A DNA stretch of 64,000 nucleotides from Candidatus Endolissoclinum faulkneri L5 (GCF_000510265.1 NZ_CP006745.1:1261654-1325653), one strand, 5' to 3'. Shown: positions 25,183-36,909, numbered from the stretch's first letter. Notes: generated from the letters alone by a model not told the origin. Program-made: numbers and translations.

Positions 25183-25226
25183 TCAAGCCAAATTCAAAAA
25201 CTAAATTTCAAGCCAAATTCAAAAAC
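25177..25226. repeat. Perfect 25-bp tandem duplication
   Basis: Bases 25177-25201 are repeated exactly at 25202-25226; the unit contains TTTCAAGCCAAATTC. The flank after copy 2 (CAATT) does not match the start of the unit (TAAAT). Confidence 0.95.
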
Positions 25227-25886
25227 CAATTATCCTTATATTTGCTGCATAAATGTAAGAACAATCATAAAACAAAACATAAACACAACAAAATTATGCA
25301 AATCATAGATAATAAGCTATTAACATCCGTCACGGTTTATCTTAGTTAAATTTTTTAATAGCATTAATTTATGTGTAAAAAGTTATTATTATAACTATTT
25401 ACACTATTTTCTAGAATGTATCATTGGTTTTACTCTACCACTAGTAAATTAAAACGTATTATATTGACGAAATATAGTTATTTTCTAACCCTAGCCATTC
25501 ACCTGGAATATGTTTCCATTTGCCCTTTAAGTTTTTTGCAAAATACAAGCAACTTACTACAGTATTTGGCGTCCAAAATAATTAACAATATTTTTTATTA
25601 ATCTATCGATGCGATATCTTTATTAGGGAATGCTAGATATTAGCAACATATTACACTACAGTGCCGAAGCAATAATATCAAGATATCAAGCAGCTTAATT
25701 CAATTAAGCCCAAAGATTAAAGGATTTTTACAAGCAGAGAATTAGTTTAAATGATTAATTATAGATTTTGTACACTTTTATAATCAGCTTTGTTGAGTTT
25801 TACGCTTAAAGTCTGATTTTTTATTAAGTAGTGTTGCAATATTCTATGATCATACGTATAAGAATATTATTATCAATTTTGATAAA

Positions 25887-25900
25887 TTGCTTGCAAGCAA
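25887..25900. promoter_or_regulatory. Perfect 14-bp palindrome in the mntR promoter, candidate MntR operator
   Basis: TTGCTTGCAAGCAA is its own reverse complement. It lies just upstream of a -10-like TATAAA (25908-25913) and overlaps the expected -35 region, 46 bp before the mntR ATG. DtxR/MntR proteins bind palindromes as dimers, often in their own promoters. Autoregulation is inferred. Confidence 0.45.
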
Positions 25901-25936
25901 ATCCCACTATAAAATTCAGATAGAGGTTTTTTGCGT

Positions 25937-25940
25937 GAGG
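25937..25940 (+). promoter_or_regulatory. Shine-Dalgarno site that sets the mntR start
   Basis: GAGG ends 5 nt before the ATG at 25946. It lies inside the longer TTG-started frame opening at 25931, which makes that upstream TTG an unlikely start. Confidence 0.7.
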
Positions 25941-25945
25941 ACGGA

Positions 25946-26383
25946 ATGGCTAACGAGTCTATCTTCCAAATTATCGATAATCAAGCGGACAACTTTAAAC
26001 GTTTGCGCAACGAACACGCACGCGAGGTCACAGAAGATTACGTGGAAATGATCGCTAACTTGATTGATCAAGATGGTGAAGCTCGTGCAGTAGCGCTAGC
26101 AGAACGTTTTGGTGTCAGTCCAGCAACCGTCAACAATACACTAAAAAGATTGGAGCGCGATGGTTACGTTACCAGTAAACCTTATCGTGCTATTTTCCTT
26201 ACTGACAATGGTCGTATCTTGGCAAAGACATGCAAAGAACGCCATCAAATGGTATGTGATTTCCTTATAGCTATTGGGGTTGACCGGAATATCGCAGAGG
26301 CAGATGCTGAAGGTATTGAACATCACGTTAGCGAAGCTACTATTTCATTTTTTCGTGATTTTTTAGATAAGAAAATTGGCTAA
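25946..26383 (+). CDS. mntR: Manganese-responsive transcriptional regulator MntR (DtxR family)
   Basis: MntR represses manganese uptake genes when Mn(II) is bound. The 145-residue protein has an N-terminal winged helix with recognition helix AERFGVSPATVNNTLKRLERDGYV and a C-terminal dimerisation and metal-binding half. All six ligands known from Bacillus MntR have counterparts: Asp31 and Glu34 (EDYVE), His100 (KERH), and Glu122, Glu125 and His126 (AEGIEHH). The start is ATG 25946, from the GAGG 5 nt upstream. A perfect palindrome in its promoter suggests autoregulation. No manganese transporter gene (mntH or sitABCD) is adjacent; 3.3 kb of gene-free DNA follows. Confidence 0.93.
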   Translation: MANESIFQIIDNQADNFKRLRNEHAREVTEDYVEMIANLIDQDGEARAVALAERFGVSPATVNNTLKRLERDGYVTSKPYRAIFLTDNGRILAKTCKERHQMVCDFLIAIGVDRNIAEADAEGIEHHVSEATISFFRDFLDKKIG

Positions 26384-27022
26384 TTTGTTAACCACCTACC
26401 CTAAGCTATAAGTGTTATTTTATTACAAGTTGATCTTGTTTTTTTTATTTTATAAGTAAAACAACTGTCATTTAAGGGATGGAATTGAAAATAAATATTG
26501 CTGTTAGTAAAAAACTATTGGCGAAATAAACTATCTCTATTTAGAGAAACACGATTAGCTCTTCGATTATGTATTCATGATCTTATTTTCGCGCCTTGGC
26601 CTTCTACATATAAACTACACCTAAGGTGATTGACCCAAGCTAGTAGTTTTACTTGTTCAACAATATAATTGCTCTGACCAAATAATAGATAAGTTTTTAG
26701 GGATCAAGCCAGGAAATCCTACCCCTAATAAGTTTTATTAGTTCACTATCAGATACGCCAACAATTCATTTGAATTAAATACTCGTAAATCACTTATCTG
26801 CTTCGATAAGTGGAATCTAGCTAAAAATAATGATAAAACTCCAGTATCAAGGTGGTAAAGGTAACTAATCAAAATAAGTTATTTCTAGTGTCAATCCAAT
26901 CATTTAACCCGGTTGTTCTGCTTAATTATAAAATACTTATGTCAGTATAAATGATCATGTTGGTGTTTTATTAGCTAAACTGAGTCTGTAACTCTTATTG
27001 GCTTTTCTTCAGATTCAACTTT

Positions 27023-27066
27023 AACTTACTGTTAAGATAATGCCAACTTATTGTCAAGATAACGCC
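27023..27066. repeat. Diverged 22-bp tandem duplication
   Basis: Bases 27023-27044 and 27045-27066 match at 19 of 22 positions; all three differences are C/T transitions, as expected of an older copy of the same duplication type. Confidence 0.75.
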
Positions 27067-28242
27067 ATAAATTAAGTTCACTACAGGAAGGCGTGGTTTA
27101 GCTGGAATAATTAAAATCTATTACACACTCGACACTACGTAAGCTAAATCATACATAAAATATTTGTTTGCCTAAAGATTTAGGCAATTCGACCTGCTGT
27201 CTAGATGCGAGGATCGGCAATATGCTGTAATTAATACGAGTATATATTTTGATTAGGACAGCATTAAAATTTTCTAATCATCATTTTCCATTTGCTTTGT
27301 CATTATTTGTACTATTAGTGCTAATATTAATAAAAACAACTTTTCTATGAGCTAGCTATTTTACGCAGTTGTTTAATAATATGCTGCTTGATGGAACAAG
27401 ATTCGTAAAACCCCCTTATTGATGTGCGCGCAATGAGAAAAATTCAAATCATTAAGACTATGAAAGTATCTAGGAATAATATCTAAACTCAGAAAAATAC
27501 AATCGCCTTACTATAAAAATTTTAAGATACTTTTTCTTAATATTGGACTAATGAATAATAAGAGCAGGGTTAACTAGTTAAATGCAAGATAATAGCTAAA
27601 CCAGATTAGTTTTAATTGTGACAAACAAACTAGCTATATTTTATCTTGATGTTGTAGAAATTACTAAAATAACCTCTATTGTAACTTAGCTGTTGGATTA
27701 AAGTACTAAATCAATTATTAAAATTAAGTACTATTCAACAGTGAATTAGTGATTTTTCTGTTCTTCGATAAATCTACTTATACAATCTAGGCCTATATTT
27801 TGACTTCTATAGGATTAAAAATTTACAGCGTTTCAATTAGAAATTAACCTAAAGCGGACTAGCTGCTGATATTTGCTGTATATAAAAACTCAACAAGACA
27901 TTTTCACTTAAAATCGCTTAAAAAAGAGAATACCATAAGAACACTAAAGATTAAACAAAGTTTTTTCTAAAAAATACATTATCATATTTTAATTAGAAGT
28001 ATGTACTCTATAATTAAAGGATTTGATTGTCTTTGAGTAGATTTTAATTAGAAACGAGATCAAAATTTTAATAAATACTCGATAACACCGGTATAAAAGC
28101 GATCATTTGCTTAAAAATTTATCGAGGATATTTAATCTAAGATTTTAGAAAAATCTACGTTTGTAATTGATAAGCAAATAATCATAGCCGGAGTAGAAAA
28201 ATTATGCTAAGTTTTTTAGTAAGATTATCTGAAAGATAATGC

Positions 28243-28284
28243 AACTACGATAAACTGCATGATAACTACGATAAACTGCATGAT
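28243..28284. repeat. Perfect 21-bp tandem duplication
   Basis: Bases 28243-28263 are repeated exactly at 28264-28284; the unit contains ACTACGATAAACTGCATGAT. Confidence 0.95.
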
Positions 28285-29137
28285 ACGGTTATGTAAATTT
28301 TCTTAATAATAAAATGCCTTAACTGATGTGTTATCAAAAGTAGGAATAATTCTGATTAACTAAGTTAATTATGAATCCGTTGAAGGGCAATAGCGACTTA
28401 ATTAAACTCCAATAGCACTCATAAGAAATCCTGTATGCTACTTTTAGTAGTTTAGCACTTGGTTTAACATAGCTACTTATTAAGCATTGGATTAACAGGC
28501 TATTCATAAAAATATTCTTAATCGTCGAAAAGAAGCACTAACATCTAAGTGGTAAATAGGTAATTCTTTGAAAAAGAAATGTAAAGCTTTTTCATTATCT
28601 TTAGCTATAAAGCTAAATAAATGTAAATGATAATTTTCTAGAGCTATTCAATACAGTCAAATTTATTATGGCATACCTATAAATCATTATTAAAAGCAAA
28701 CTAGCCTTGTATGCACAAATAATACTTTAGTGCAGTTAAAAGTTTTTTTATTTAAGATTATAGAATCAATTTAAATAATAAATTAAAAAGCTGCTAGTTT
28801 CTTCGCTGCCAATGCTATATGAAAGCTAGAAATGCTATAGAAAATCCTTTATTGTATATCAGATATTATTATCCATGAATGCAAAGATTGGTTCTAGCTT
28901 TAGGCAAGAAAAATCGTAAATCAAAACCCAAATGGTCATTTAATTCGCTCTAGCAATTAATTAGGATATTGAACTTAAGCTAAGTTATATCTATGAAGAA
29001 ATAGAGATCTGAAATATTTTGTAAGTTATGGACTACCTTCTAGTTAATTTAACATTCACTAATTTTAGATAATTCTCGTATTGTTTCCTCTGGAAAGACT
29101 AGTAGCTAAATACTGCGATCTATATTATAAGATCTTA

Positions 29138-29185
29138 CAGACATTCTAGGCATATATTATCCAGACATTCTAGGCATATATTATC
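29138..29185. repeat. Perfect 24-bp tandem duplication
   Basis: Bases 29138-29161 are repeated exactly at 29162-29185; the unit contains CAGACATTCTAGGCATATAT. The following flank (AATTT) shares no base with the unit start. Confidence 0.95.
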
Positions 29186-29503
29186 AATTTCACCAATCAC
29201 GTGAGAATATTAAAAGTAAATTTTGAGATACGTATGGATCATATAAACAATTACGCATTGTAATAATAAAAATGATTTCTTGAAAGTTTCTGCACAAAAC
29301 TTTTTTATTATGTGTAATATCGTAGTTGTGTAGTCTATCTACGGGAGAATTCCAAAATGTACTAAGCAATCATTAAATGGCTAAATTGACTTATACTAAC
29401 CTATACCTTCCGAAGAAATTTTTCTCTTCTTAGAAAGAATATAAGGCGTATAGTATCATTAACTCTTTATTAAGCAGTGCTTTTAAAAAAAATTTTAAGC
29501 TTG

Positions 29504-29534
29504 ATTAATATGTTAAAACATTAATATGTTAAAC
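29504..29534. repeat. Tandem duplication with one-base indel
   Basis: ATTAATATGTTAAAAC (29504-29519) is followed by ATTAATATGTTAAAC (29520-29534), differing by one A in a homopolymer. Confidence 0.75.
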
Positions 29535-29705
29535 CTTAGAAAGACAGTTATTCTGGTACGGCTAAGCGCAGAACAATTAATTGTTTAGCATAGATCGTCT
29601 TAACCGATGCACAAAGGACAAGATATCTTAGTATCGCTCTAAAGAAGCAACTTATTTTCAGCGTTACTGTAAAAATTTTTATTGTTATATGAAATTTATG
29701 CTCAA

Positions 29706-31082
29706 ATGAAAATAGTTATTTGTGGGGCAGGTCAAGTTGGCACTAACATTGCTAAACATCTTGCCAGCGAAAACAATGATGTTGTAATGCTTGATCAATC
29801 AGCAGAACGTATTCAGAAGATAAGCGATACACTTGATGTGCAAGGAATAACCGGCTTAGCCGCTTACCCTAGCGCATTAGAAGCAGCAGGGCTGCGTGAA
29901 GCAAATATGTTAATTGCGGTAACCTATAGCGACGAAGTCAACATGATTGCCTGTCAAATCGCTCATTCAATCTTTAACGTACCAACTAAGATCGCTCGAG
30001 TGCGTAACCAGGACTACTTGCTTCCCACTTGGGGTAACTTGTTCTCGCATGAGCACATTCCCATTGATGTAATCATATCACCTGAACGAGAAATTGCCCG
30101 TGCAATTGGCAGACGTCTAGAATTACCAGGCACGCTTGAAGCGCTAACTATGGCAAACGGCAAGATCAAAATTCTAGGAATACGCTGCAATAAAACAACG
30201 CCTATTATTCATACTCCCCTGCACCATCTTACCTCGATGTTTGCCAAATTGCTCATAGTTATAATCGGTATTATCCGGGATAATAAAACGGTTTTGCCAA
30301 AAATAGACGAACAGCTATTGCCAGGGGATGAGGTATATTTTGTATGTGATAGTAAACAACTATCTGACGTACTAGCTAGTTTCGGAAATAAAGAGCCTGA
30401 ACCTCGCAACATTATAGTTGCTGGTGGTGGAAATATCGGCTTGACAATTGCCGAAGAAATTGATCACAAGCATAGTGCTACAAGTACTAAAGTGATCGAA
30501 TGCAACAATTATCGCGCCGGTTATATTGCTCAATCTCTCAAGAATGCCACCGTAATAAACGGCAACGTGCTCGACCCAGAAATTATGGAAGAGGCGAATA
30601 TCTCTCAAGGAGAAACTTTTGTCGCCGTCTCTAACGAAGATGAAGTAAATATCTTAAGTTCCGTGCTGGCCAAGCGATTCGGTTGTAAACGTACGATATC
30701 ACTGACTAATTCTTCCACCTATACTCCACTGGCTGCCCAGATTGGAATTGATACTTTGGTAAATCCAAGCGCTATTACTGTTTCCAGAATACTTCAGCAT
30801 GTTCGTCAAGGTCATATTCATCAAATTTATTCGATAAGAGAAGATTTCGGTGAAGTAATTGAAGCAGAAATAACAGAAACATCGATACTGGTGGGGCATT
30901 CGTTAAAAAATAATCCGCTGCCTTCCGGAATAACAATTAGCGCAATAGTACGTGGAGAAAAAGTTATTCTGGCCACTTCTGATGCAATTATTTGTAGCCA
31001 TGATCGTGTGATAGCATTTACTGACTACAGAGCAGTAAAGAAAATCAAAAAATTCTTTTCTGTTGGTCATAATTTTTTTTAA
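29706..31082 (+). CDS. trkA: Trk system potassium uptake regulatory protein TrkA
   Basis: TrkA is the cytoplasmic NAD-binding gating subunit of the TrkH/TrkG potassium channel complex. The 458-residue product has two RCK modules, each with a Rossmann glycine motif: GAGQVG (7-12) and GGGNIG (240-245), each followed by a TrkA_C domain. The frame opens at a TTG at 29682, but family proteins begin MKIxICGAGQVG, so the ATG at 29706 is used; neither start has a good Shine-Dalgarno. In many relatives trkA follows ntrX and precedes hfq; here it is isolated by 3.3 kb and 1.7 kb of gene-free DNA, and trkH is not in the window. Confidence 0.96.
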   Translation: MKIVICGAGQVGTNIAKHLASENNDVVMLDQSAERIQKISDTLDVQGITGLAAYPSALEAAGLREANMLIAVTYSDEVNMIACQIAHSIFNVPTKIARVRNQDYLLPTWGNLFSHEHIPIDVIISPEREIARAIGRRLELPGTLEALTMANGKIKILGIRCNKTTPIIHTPLHHLTSMFAKLLIVIIGIIRDNKTVLPKIDEQLLPGDEVYFVCDSKQLSDVLASFGNKEPEPRNIIVAGGGNIGLTIAEEIDHKHSATSTKVIECNNYRAGYIAQSLKNATVINGNVLDPEIMEEANISQGETFVAVSNEDEVNILSSVLAKRFGCKRTISLTNSSTYTPLAAQIGIDTLVNPSAITVSRILQHVRQGHIHQIYSIREDFGEVIEAEITETSILVGHSLKNNPLPSGITISAIVRGEKVILATSDAIICSHDRVIAFTDYRAVKKIKKFFSVGHNFF

Positions 31083-32814
31083 ATAAATCTGACAATTAAA
31101 TTTTGATTATATATTACAGCAATATCAGATTATGTAATCTATGTTTTTCTCTGGATTTTAAGTTCATAGAAGTAATTCTGTAATACAAGCGCAATAAAAT
31201 AGTGCCTTTCGTATACTTAATATTTAAAATTTCTAACTTACCATTATAATATAAATAACCATTATAATATAAATAATATATTTATATGTTAGAAACAACA
31301 TTTGATAATAATCACACAAATATACCTTTAATCATAAGATTAAAAACATATAATTATATACTAAATTTTTATTAACAGAATACTTAAAAATTTCCTTATA
31401 CTGTATTTAACATGCTATAGACAATTGTTAGGGTGTTAACAATAAAATACAAGACAAAATTTCTTAGCAAGTTTATATAACGATCAAAGGGTAGGTTATC
31501 TACATAACCGCGTTATCACTGGATAATTAATAGCAGGCTACGCCAACCTATTAAGCGTTATAACACTAAACCAAGTTAATTTCTGGATTGAAATCCACTT
31601 TCTCGTGAATTTACTTAAAAGCCTGTAATAGATACTTAATTGAAATTAATACCTGATTATATCACAGCCATTTCACTCCATAAACAAAGAATTAACTTAT
31701 TAATTTTTAAGCAAAATAAAAATACATAGTCGACAATAATTTAAACATATCTTGATTTTTTCAGATTTATAAAGAAAGAAGTCTAATTATTGTCATATAT
31801 TTAATATAACAACCTACACAAAATGAATAGATTGTAGCCAATCAGTCGTAAAACCTTTTAATAAAGATTATAATCTTATGTCTTATTGAAGGTAAGCTTT
31901 CAGTATTCTATGCAATAGATGACTATAGTTCAACTATTAGCTTAAAAAGTTTTTGCAATTTATGCTAGAAAAAACGATGATAAAACTTTTTATAGACTAA
32001 ACAACCCAAATGTTAGATTGTGCAAAAATTATTTATTTCTTGTAAAAGCAATGGTTTTTTTGCTTTCCGGCAGTAACCAGTATTGTCTTTGAAAAATTGC
32101 TTTTACGCATAATAGGTAAATTATATAGACCAGCAAATTGCTCTTGTTTACATTGATGAACTCACATAATACAGGCGTTACCCTGTATAATCACCGACAT
32201 AAGCTAATTAAATCCCTTATAAAAACAAACGCAATTTGCTAGAATATGATATTTATTCTTCAAAAAGAGTATAACTAAATATTAAGTTGATTAAGATTCG
32301 TAATAGAAATAATTAGTTTTGCTAACAAAATTCTAATAGCATTGGAATTACCTAACGGGATTGTCTAAAGTATAGAGAAGTATAAAAAATATTATAGATA
32401 ACTGAAATATATAACATGCTTTGTTATACGTACGATGTAAATTGTACACATAGTCAATTATAAATACCAAAAATAATTAATATCTAACTATACTGTAAGA
32501 AAAATAATATCAAATGTTAATAGCTTACTTAACTCAAAGTAGCTGCATTTTACGCTTAATTTATTCGTTTCATAGAAAAAACTATAAAAACTTACAACGA
32601 ACTACTATTTGTTGCCTCTATTAAGTGTCGATACATCTACGAAATCTAAAATTAGCAATTCAGTCCAGCTGCATAAAGGCAGCTTTAAGATCTACACTAG
32701 ATCAACAAGAAAATGACTAGTATAATATAGCACGTTGCAATTGCAGTCGCGATTATAGCCAGACTGAACGTATCATTAATTGATCCCATTCTGATATGCA
32801 AAGTAGTCCTACCC
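31083..32814. other. Gene-free AT-rich stretch between trkA and dnaG
   Basis: No gene recognised. It contains a perfect 18-bp tandem duplication at 31240-31275. Confidence 0.55.
31240..31275. repeat. Perfect 18-bp tandem duplication
   Basis: ACCATTATAATATAAATA occurs at 31240-31257 and 31258-31275. Confidence 0.95.
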
Positions 32815-34770
32815 ATGTCGTTTCCTCCGCATTTCATTGAAGAACTACGTAACCGCTTGACAATATCCAGCGTAATTAGCCGGAAATACAAGCTAAAACG
32901 AAATGGCCGTGAATTCATAGCACTATGTCCGTTTCATAATGATAATAAACCATCACTTTCTATAGTTGATGAGAAGGGTTTCTATCACTGTTTTGCCTGC
33001 GGAGCACATGGAGACATATTTAAATTTCTTATGGAAACCGATGGCATAAAATTTATGGAAGCAGTTGCAGAGCTTGCTAGCATAGCAGGAATTTACGTAC
33101 CGAACTCAAAATCAAAAAACCAGCAACAAAATGAAAGTCGCAAATCCATTCAATCGACAATGGATACTGCTTGCAGATGGTACGAGCAACAACTTCACAC
33201 AAGCACTGGAGAAGCTGGCCGTAATTATTTAATGAAACGCGGTATAACTAAGGAAACTATAAAAAATTTTCGCATCGGTTGGGCACCAGGATCTCACAAT
33301 GCATTACAGCATGCCATGAAAGCTAGGGGGGTGAAGAACAAAATACTACTAGAAGCAGGTTTAGTGAAAGAGTATAAAGAAAAGAAAAATTCCAGCTTGA
33401 TGGTCGATTATATGCGAAACAGGATAATTTTTCCTATAATTGACCGACGCTGCAATGTCATTGGATTTGGTGGACGAGTTTTAGATGAAAATCAACCAAA
33501 ATACTTAAACTCACCAGAAACTCAGTTGTTCAACAAATCACAAATTCTTTATGGTATCAGTCAAGCAGGTAATTTGATCGCAAAGTTCGGCAAAATAATT
33601 GTCACTGAAGGTTACTTAGATGTTCTATCTCTAAATCAGGCTGGTTTTCCTGCAGTATCTCCGCTTGGCAGCACACTGAGTAAATATCAGCTCACAGATT
33701 TATGGCAAATCACGGCAGAGCCTTTCATATGCTTTGATGGCGATACGGCTGGATATCGTGCTGCACTGCGCGTTTGCGATCGTGCTCTACCACTACTGAA
33801 GCCAGGCAAATCTTTACGCTTTGTAACGTTGCCGAAAGGGCAAGATCCAGACGACTTAATTAAGCGCTATGGTAAAGAAGTACTAGATAAATTCCTTACT
33901 ACTTCTCGTGGATTAGCGGAATTTATGTGGGCCAATTGGTTATTTTTATGTGATCTGGACACTCCAGAGAGCAAAGCAAAATTTAAAAAAGACATTGATC
34001 TAAAAATCAATACTATATCAGATGAATATATACGTTATGAATATCATAATTTTTTTCGCAAAAAAAATAAAGATCTGTTTAATAGTATTGATTACCAATA
34101 TCAAGATATTCAAGAATATGATAAAGAATTATATTCACCCTTAACGAAAAAATACACGGATAATCATAGCCAAAGTCAAAAAAAGCACTCTATTAATCAA
34201 ACAGTTTTTAATAAAAAAAATTATAAAAAATTCTTAATAAATAAATCATGCAAGTCACGCAAGGATTTTACATTATCCTCTTCCGAAGTAAGAAGAGAAC
34301 AATTAATAATTTCAATTATTGCAGCGCATCCATCTTTGCTTAATAGATTTGGTGAATGTATTGGATATGAAAATTTTACTGATCCGGTACACGAAAATGC
34401 ACGGCATGCTATCTTTAGCTTTATGAGGAATTATCCAGAATCAGCATTTGAATCCATAAAATTTTTTTTAAACATAAATTTTACAAATAAAATTATTCTA
34501 AGTAAAAATGCAAAAAAAATATTTCCATTTTGCGATCAAAGTTACAACGCAGAATTTGCTGGAAAAGCTCTTTTTGTTTTATTAATGAAAAATAAAATTA
34601 AAAAAATAGAGCAGGAAATAGATTCTATTATTAAGAATAATAGTCAAAATATTGACAATAATACACTAGCAATCATTATGGCTCTTCGTGCAAACAAAGT
34701 TAATTTAATAAATAATATTCATGCGGTAAATCATGATGAAATAGGCGCAACAGACGCAAATGCAATGTAG
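32815..34770 (+). CDS. dnaG: DNA primase DnaG
   Basis: DnaG makes RNA primers at the replication fork. The 651-residue protein has the N-terminal CHC2 zinc-binding domain (Cys38, His41, Cys59, Cys62), the catalytic core, and a TOPRIM fold with Glu265 in VTEGYLDV and the Asp308-x-Asp310 pair in FDGDTAGY. The C-terminal DnaB-binding half is recognisable (HPSLLNRFGE onward) but unusually rich in Lys, Asn, Tyr and Ile from about residue 385, where the DNA also becomes more AT-rich with many A runs, suggesting relaxed constraint. It starts at ATG with a weak ribosome binding site. It precedes rpoD by about 190 bp, the classic macromolecular-synthesis pair; rpsU is absent upstream. Confidence 0.97.
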   Translation: MSFPPHFIEELRNRLTISSVISRKYKLKRNGREFIALCPFHNDNKPSLSIVDEKGFYHCFACGAHGDIFKFLMETDGIKFMEAVAELASIAGIYVPNSKSKNQQQNESRKSIQSTMDTACRWYEQQLHTSTGEAGRNYLMKRGITKETIKNFRIGWAPGSHNALQHAMKARGVKNKILLEAGLVKEYKEKKNSSLMVDYMRNRIIFPIIDRRCNVIGFGGRVLDENQPKYLNSPETQLFNKSQILYGISQAGNLIAKFGKIIVTEGYLDVLSLNQAGFPAVSPLGSTLSKYQLTDLWQITAEPFICFDGDTAGYRAALRVCDRALPLLKPGKSLRFVTLPKGQDPDDLIKRYGKEVLDKFLTTSRGLAEFMWANWLFLCDLDTPESKAKFKKDIDLKINTISDEYIRYEYHNFFRKKNKDLFNSIDYQYQDIQEYDKELYSPLTKKYTDNHSQSQKKHSINQTVFNKKNYKKFLINKSCKSRKDFTLSSSEVRREQLIISIIAAHPSLLNRFGECIGYENFTDPVHENARHAIFSFMRNYPESAFESIKFFLNINFTNKIILSKNAKKIFPFCDQSYNAEFAGKALFVLLMKNKIKKIEQEIDSIIKNNSQNIDNNTLAIIMALRANKVNLINNIHAVNHDEIGATDANAM

Positions 34771-34945
34771 ATTGACGTAATAAATAATATCATTAGCGCA
34801 CGCACATCTAACTTTATGGCCTCAATACATTGAAGCTGGATATGCTTGCAACCGATTATTTCCGTATTTTACACAGCTTTGACTGTACACTTAATAGTTT
34901 AAAGTATTCTCTGCGGGAGCAAGATATCAATTTGACAATTAATGC

Positions 34946-34949
34946 GAGG
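34946..34949 (+). promoter_or_regulatory. Shine-Dalgarno site favouring the second rpoD ATG
   Basis: GAGG lies 10 nt before the ATG at 34960, inside the frame opened by an earlier ATG at 34942 that has no Shine-Dalgarno of its own. Confidence 0.55.
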
Positions 34950-34959
34950 TCAACAGCTT

Positions 34960-36909
34960 ATGGCAACTAAAACAGCAAAGGCATCCCAAAAGAATAAAGA
35001 TACCCATGAGAACGATGCCGTGCCAGATAGGTTGCTATTGGATAGCATAAGCCAACTAATTAAAAATCTTATCAAAAAAAGCAAAGAACGGGGATGCTTA
35101 ACTTATAGCGAGTTAAATTCTACCTTACCACACGAAGATTTGTCCTCAGAGCAAATCGAGGATCTGATTAGCGTATTAAATGAAATGGGTATTAATTTTA
35201 TTGAAAACGAATATAATCCTGAAAAGGAAGAAGAAATTGATAAAGACAATACATTAACCGGAAACGTCTCTGAGGAAGACATCGGACGTACCGACGATCC
35301 GATGCGTATTTACCTGCGCGAAATGGGTTCGGTTGAACTACTTTCTCGCGATGGTGAAATAGCTATTGCTAAACGCATCGAGGCTAGTCTTGAGATGATG
35401 ATTGGCGGTATCTGCGAAAGTCCACTAACTATCCGTGCACTTGTACAGTGGCGCGACCAACTTAAAGACGGCACTATCCTATTGCGCGATGTCATCGATT
35501 TGGAAGCTACTTACGGTGTAGAACATGCTACCCTAACGCCCTACTCCGATGAAAACAACAAAAAAAATGAAACTAAGTCTGAAAAAGCTAAACGTCTTGA
35601 TAATAAAGAAAACGATGAATACCCTGATGATAGCGAAGAAAACAATATATCTCTGTCAGTAATGGAGCAACAACTAATTCCACAAGTACTAAAAAAATTT
35701 GATAATATTGCTAATACTTACAGTAAGCTTGCGAAAATGCAAAAACGTCGAATTGATAAACTGACTCGTGGTGAAGAGCTTGCTAAAACACCTGAACGCA
35801 AATACGAAAAACTTAAAAGAGACCTAATTGAAGCTATGGAAAGTGTACGCCTGAACAATAGCAGGATCGACTCTATTGTAGAACAGTTATACTCACTAAA
35901 TCGTAATATGATTCAGGTGGATACGCAACTTTGGCGGATGGCTGACAGTGTCAATGTATCTCGTAAATCATTTATGGAAGAACATTTTGGTAATGAATTA
36001 GAACCTGGCTGGGCTAAACGAGTTGCAAAGAAAGGTGAAAGCTGGAGAAAGTTTTTCAAAACTTATAGTGATCAGATCGAAAAACATCGATCCAATTTAG
36101 CAAAAATTTCTGCTGACGCAGGACTACCTATTAGCGAATTTAGACGCATTGTACAGACAGTCCAAAAAGGCGAACGAGACGCTGGGAGAGCAAAGAAAGA
36201 TATGGTTGAGGCTAATCTGCGCCTCGTTATTTCTATCGCAAAGAAATACACTAATCGTGGCCTTCAATTTTTAGACCTCATTCAAGAAGGCAATATCGGC
36301 CTAATGAAAGCGGTTGATAAGTTCGAATACCGCCGAGGCTATAAGTTTTCTACTTATGCTACTTGGTGGATAAGACAAGCTATCACTCGCTCAATTGCTG
36401 ATCAAGCTCGCACCATTAGAATTCCTGTACACATGATTGAAACGATTAATAAATTAGTTCGCACCTCGAGACAAATGCTTCCTGAAATCGGTCGCGAGCC
36501 AACTCCAGAAGAATTAGCCGAAAAATTAGTGATGCCACTGGATAAAGTTCGTAAAGTACTGAAAATTTCTAAAGAGCCTATCAGCTTAGAAACACCAGTT
36601 GGCGATGAAGAAGATGCACATCTAGGCGAATTCATCGAAGATAAAAACGTTATACAACCGCTAGATGCTGCTATTCAAACTAATTTACGCGAAATAACCA
36701 AGCGAATATTAGCTAGCTTAACTCCCAGAGAAGAACGTGTGTTACGTATGCGTTTTGGAATAGGAATGAACACCGACCACACTTTAGAAGAAGTCGGACA
36801 ACAATTTAGCGTAACTCGTGAACGCATCCGTCAAATTGAAGCTAAAGCATTACGCAAACTCAAACACCCATCTCGATCTAGAAAATTGCGTAGTTTTTTC
36901 GAGTACTAA
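34960..36909 (+). CDS. rpoD: Primary sigma factor RpoD (sigma-70)
   Basis: RpoD directs RNA polymerase to housekeeping promoters. The product (649 residues from ATG 34960, 655 from the upstream ATG at 34942) has region 1.1, the long acidic non-conserved insertion of proteobacterial group 1 sigmas, then region 2 ([37 protein letters not shown]), the 2.4 helix ([22 protein letters not shown]), region 3, and region 4.2 ([29 protein letters not shown]). All core segments look intact. The GAGG at 34946-34949 favours the second ATG. A TTGACT at 34879-34884 could be part of an internal promoter between dnaG and rpoD, but its -10 partner (AAGTAT at 34902) is poor. Confidence 0.97.
   Translation: MATKTAKASQKNKDTHENDAVPDRLLLDSISQLIKNLIKKSKERGCLTYSELNSTLPHEDLSSEQIEDLISVLNEMGINFIENEYNPEKEEEIDKDNTLTGNVSEEDIGRTDDPMRIYLREMGSVELLSRDGEIAIAKRIEASLEMMIGGICESPLTIRALVQWRDQLKDGTILLRDVIDLEATYGVEHATLTPYSDENNKKNETKSEKAKRLDNKENDEYPDDSEENNISLSVMEQQLIPQVLKKFDNIANTYSKLAKMQKRRIDKLTRGEELAKTPERKYEKLKRDLIEAMESVRLNNSRIDSIVEQLYSLNRNMIQVDTQLWRMADSVNVSRKSFMEEHFGNELEPGWAKRVAKKGESWRKFFKTYSDQIEKHRSNLAKISADAGLPISEFRRIVQTVQKGERDAGRAKKDMVEANLRLVISIAKKYTNRGLQFLDLIQEGNIGLMKAVDKFEYRRGYKFSTYATWWIRQAITRSIADQARTIRIPVHMIETINKLVRTSRQMLPEIGREPTPEELAEKLVMPLDKVRKVLKISKEPISLETPVGDEEDAHLGEFIEDKNVIQPLDAAIQTNLREITKRILASLTPREERVLRMRFGIGMNTDHTLEEVGQQFSVTRERIRQIEAKALRKLKHPSRSRKLRSFFEY

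Larger units (their letters stand above)
24327..25945. other. Gene-poor stretch between lepA and mntR
   Basis: It contains a 12-bp-arm hairpin (24583-24627), a 22-codon hydrophobic ORF with a Shine-Dalgarno site (24719-24787, minus), a possible gene relic (24934-25182, minus), a perfect 25-bp tandem duplication (25177-25226) and the mntR operator candidate. Longer ORFs at 24375-24584 and 25416-25601 look random. Confidence 0.5.
26384..29705. other. Longest gene-free stretch in the window (3.3 kb)
   Basis: No ORF over 60 codons and no RNA gene recognised. It holds tandem duplications at 27023-27066 (diverged), 28243-28284, 29138-29185 and 29504-29534. Some short frames between about 26520 and 26780 read as protein-like, but open runs of 30-40 codons are expected by chance here. 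Confidence 0.55.

Noticed and set aside
26520-26790. Protein-like minus-strand frames with scattered stops after mntR
   Set aside because: Open runs of 30-40 codons are expected several times by chance in 3 kb of this composition, and no family matched.
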